DNA of 7,094 nucleotides from UBA9676 sp036522155 (lineage in GTDB: Bacteria > Actinomycetota > Actinomycetes > Streptosporangiales > Streptosporangiaceae): positions 1 to 7,094 of the forward strand of contig DATDGI010000111.1 of NCBI GenBank assembly GCA_036522155.1. The letters run 5' to 3'. This document shows, piece after piece, positions 6,476-7,094 of this stretch (the stretch's first letter is position 1; every line of letters starts with the position of its first letter). The notes under the pieces were generated by a model. The model worked only from the letters and a program-made list of their open reading frames with translations, had not been told where the DNA came from and searched no databases. The position numbers and the translations under genes were made by a program.

Positions 6476-7094
6476 ATGCCCAGCCCGCAGGTCACTGATC
6501 GCCTCAAGGAAGCCCCCGCGGTGGTCCTGCGCGCGATCTTCGCCGGGATCGGCCAGCTGCTGCTGGCGGCGGACAAGATCCGGTCCCAGCTTCAGGAGCA
6601 GCTCGGATCGCCAGGGCAGGGAGGCCCGCCGGCCGGCCAGGCCGGGACCGAGCGGCGTCAGCCGGAGGCGACGGGCAACGTCACGCCGCTGCACGACCGC
6701 CAGGGGTCCGGCCAGCGGGCGCACACGCGCCCGGCCACCACCCCGGCCAGCCCGGCAGCCGCGACGACCACGGCCAGCTCGGCAGCCGCCGCTAGCCCGG
6801 CAGCCGCCACCACCCCGGCCAGCCCGGCAGCCGCCGCCAGCCCGGCCAGCGCCGAGGCCGTGGCCAGCCCGGTCCCGGCGCCCGTCCGGCCCGCGGCCAG
6901 CACCGACCGGCCCGCGGCCACCCGATCCGCCAGGCCGAAGGCCGCCAGGCCGAAGGCCGCCACCTCGAAGGCCCCCGCCACCTCGAAGGCCCCCGCCACC
7001 TCGAAGGCCGCTGCCAAGCCGAAGCCCGCTCCCGCCCGCCAGCCCACCGGCAAATCCACCGCCGCCAGGCCCACCACGGCCAAACCGGCCACGG
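6476..7094 (+). CDS. Small protein with hydrophobic head and repetitive Ala/Pro/Lys tail, 3' end missing
   Basis: The frame is open from ATG 6476 through 206 codons to the right edge. The head, residues 1-43, contains an Ala/Val/Leu/Ile-rich stretch (about 13-32, AVVLRAIFAGIGQLLLAAD) followed by DKIRSQLQEQL, suggesting an amphipathic or membrane-surface helix. Residues 44-85 are Gly/Gln/Arg-rich. Residues 86-140 are low-complexity Ala/Ser/Pro/Thr. From about 150 the tail becomes basic: ARPKA twice (152-161), ATSKAP twice (162-173), ATSKAA (174-179), then AKPKPAPA, with no acidic residue there. This resembles histone H1-like or phasin PhaF-like tails that bind DNA. Its position, divergent from ispH, matches what I recall for Rv1109c, annotated in some genomes as lipid droplet-associated; that link is by synteny and weak head similarity only. 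Strict third-position G/C and the strong ribosome binding site support real coding. Function unknown. Confidence 0.8.
   Translation, partial: MPSPQVTDRLKEAPAVVLRAIFAGIGQLLLAADKIRSQLQEQLGSPGQGGPPAGQAGTERRQPEATGNVTPLHDRQGSGQRAHTRPATTPASPAAATTTASSAAAASPAAATTPASPAAAASPASAEAVASPVPAPVRPAASTDRPAATRSARPKAARPKAATSKAPATSKAPATSKAAAKPKPAPARQPTGKSTAARPTTAKPAT
6734..6834 (+). repeat. Perfect 29-bp direct repeat inside the Ala/Ser/Pro region
   Basis: Positions 6734-6762 and 6806-6834 are identical over 29 bases, with different flanking bases on both sides. They encode ATTPASPAA plus part of the next Ala codon, and lie 72 bp (24 codons) apart, so the frame is kept. Related shorter copies of the GCCAGCCCGGCAGCC type lie between and after them. 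This suggests growth of the tail by in-frame duplication. Confidence 0.85.
6929..7012 (+). repeat. In-frame tandem repeats encoding the basic ARPKA / ATSKAP tail
   Basis: Two identical 15-bp units (6929-6943, 6944-6958) encode ARPKA. They are followed by 18-bp units at 6959-6976 and 6977-6994 (identical, ATSKAP) and 6995-7012 (last codon changed from CCC to GCT, ATSKAA). All unit lengths are multiples of three, so changes in copy number would keep the frame. Each unit carries one lysine, spacing positive charge every five to six residues. Confidence 0.9.

Noticed and set aside
6311..6724. Upstream in-frame extension of ispH giving a 463-aa product
   Set aside because: Most of it lies antisense to the right-hand gene and over its ribosome binding site, and it adds no IspH-like sequence. 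A partial extension to the ATG at 6427 stays possible.
6929..7012. Possible CRISPR array
   Set aside because: Units of 15 and 18 bp are directly adjacent with no spacers and code in frame; they are protein repeats.
6658..7092. 144-codon minus-strand frame with repeated FEVAGA-type units
   Set aside because: The repeats are simply the reverse complement of the tandem repeats coding the basic tail; the + strand frame has the strong ribosome binding site.

Overview
The window comes from a very GC-rich actinomycete (Actinomycetota). The high GC, GTG starts, short overlaps between co-directional genes, long meaningless antisense ORFs, and close protein matches to remembered mycobacterial families all fit. 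A Streptosporangiales-type or related lineage is a guess; order cannot be fixed from this sequence alone.

Layout. (1) From the left edge to 2610, two + strand genes overlap at a GTGA start/stop: a trimeric-type purine nucleoside phosphorylase, cut at its 5' end by the window edge, and an alpha-D-phosphohexomutase annotated in relatives as phosphomannomutase PmmB. Together they look like a nucleoside salvage pair: the first releases ribose-1-phosphate and the second may turn it into ribose-5-phosphate. (2) After a 109-bp gap, three + strand genes form a probable operon (2720-5346): the DNA recombination protein RmuC, a TMEM175/DUF1211 membrane protein (potassium channel family) with an unusual His/Pro-rich N-terminus, and a small DUF6542-like membrane protein. 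(3) ispH (4-hydroxy-3-methylbut-2-enyl diphosphate reductase, last step of the MEP isoprenoid pathway) lies on the - strand at 5333-6310. It converges on, and overlaps by 14 bp, the DUF6542 gene. It has a candidate leaderless promoter. (4) Divergent from ispH, a + strand gene begins at 6476 with a strong ribosome binding site and runs off the right edge. It has a short hydrophobic/amphipathic head and a long repetitive Ala/Pro/Ser/Thr then Ala/Lys/Pro tail.

The order DUF6542 (+), ispH (-), small gene (+) is, as I recall it, the same as Rv1111c-lytB2-Rv1109c in Mycobacterium tuberculosis, where xseA and xseB come next. The gene pair in (1) matches Rv3307-Rv3308. Most of the window is therefore conserved core actinobacterial DNA. 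I see no mobile element, CRISPR array, tRNA, rRNA, toxin-antitoxin pair or defence system. The points most worth following are the H1-like tail of the last gene, the possible leaderless ispH transcript, and the likely phosphopentomutase role of the 'PmmB' gene.
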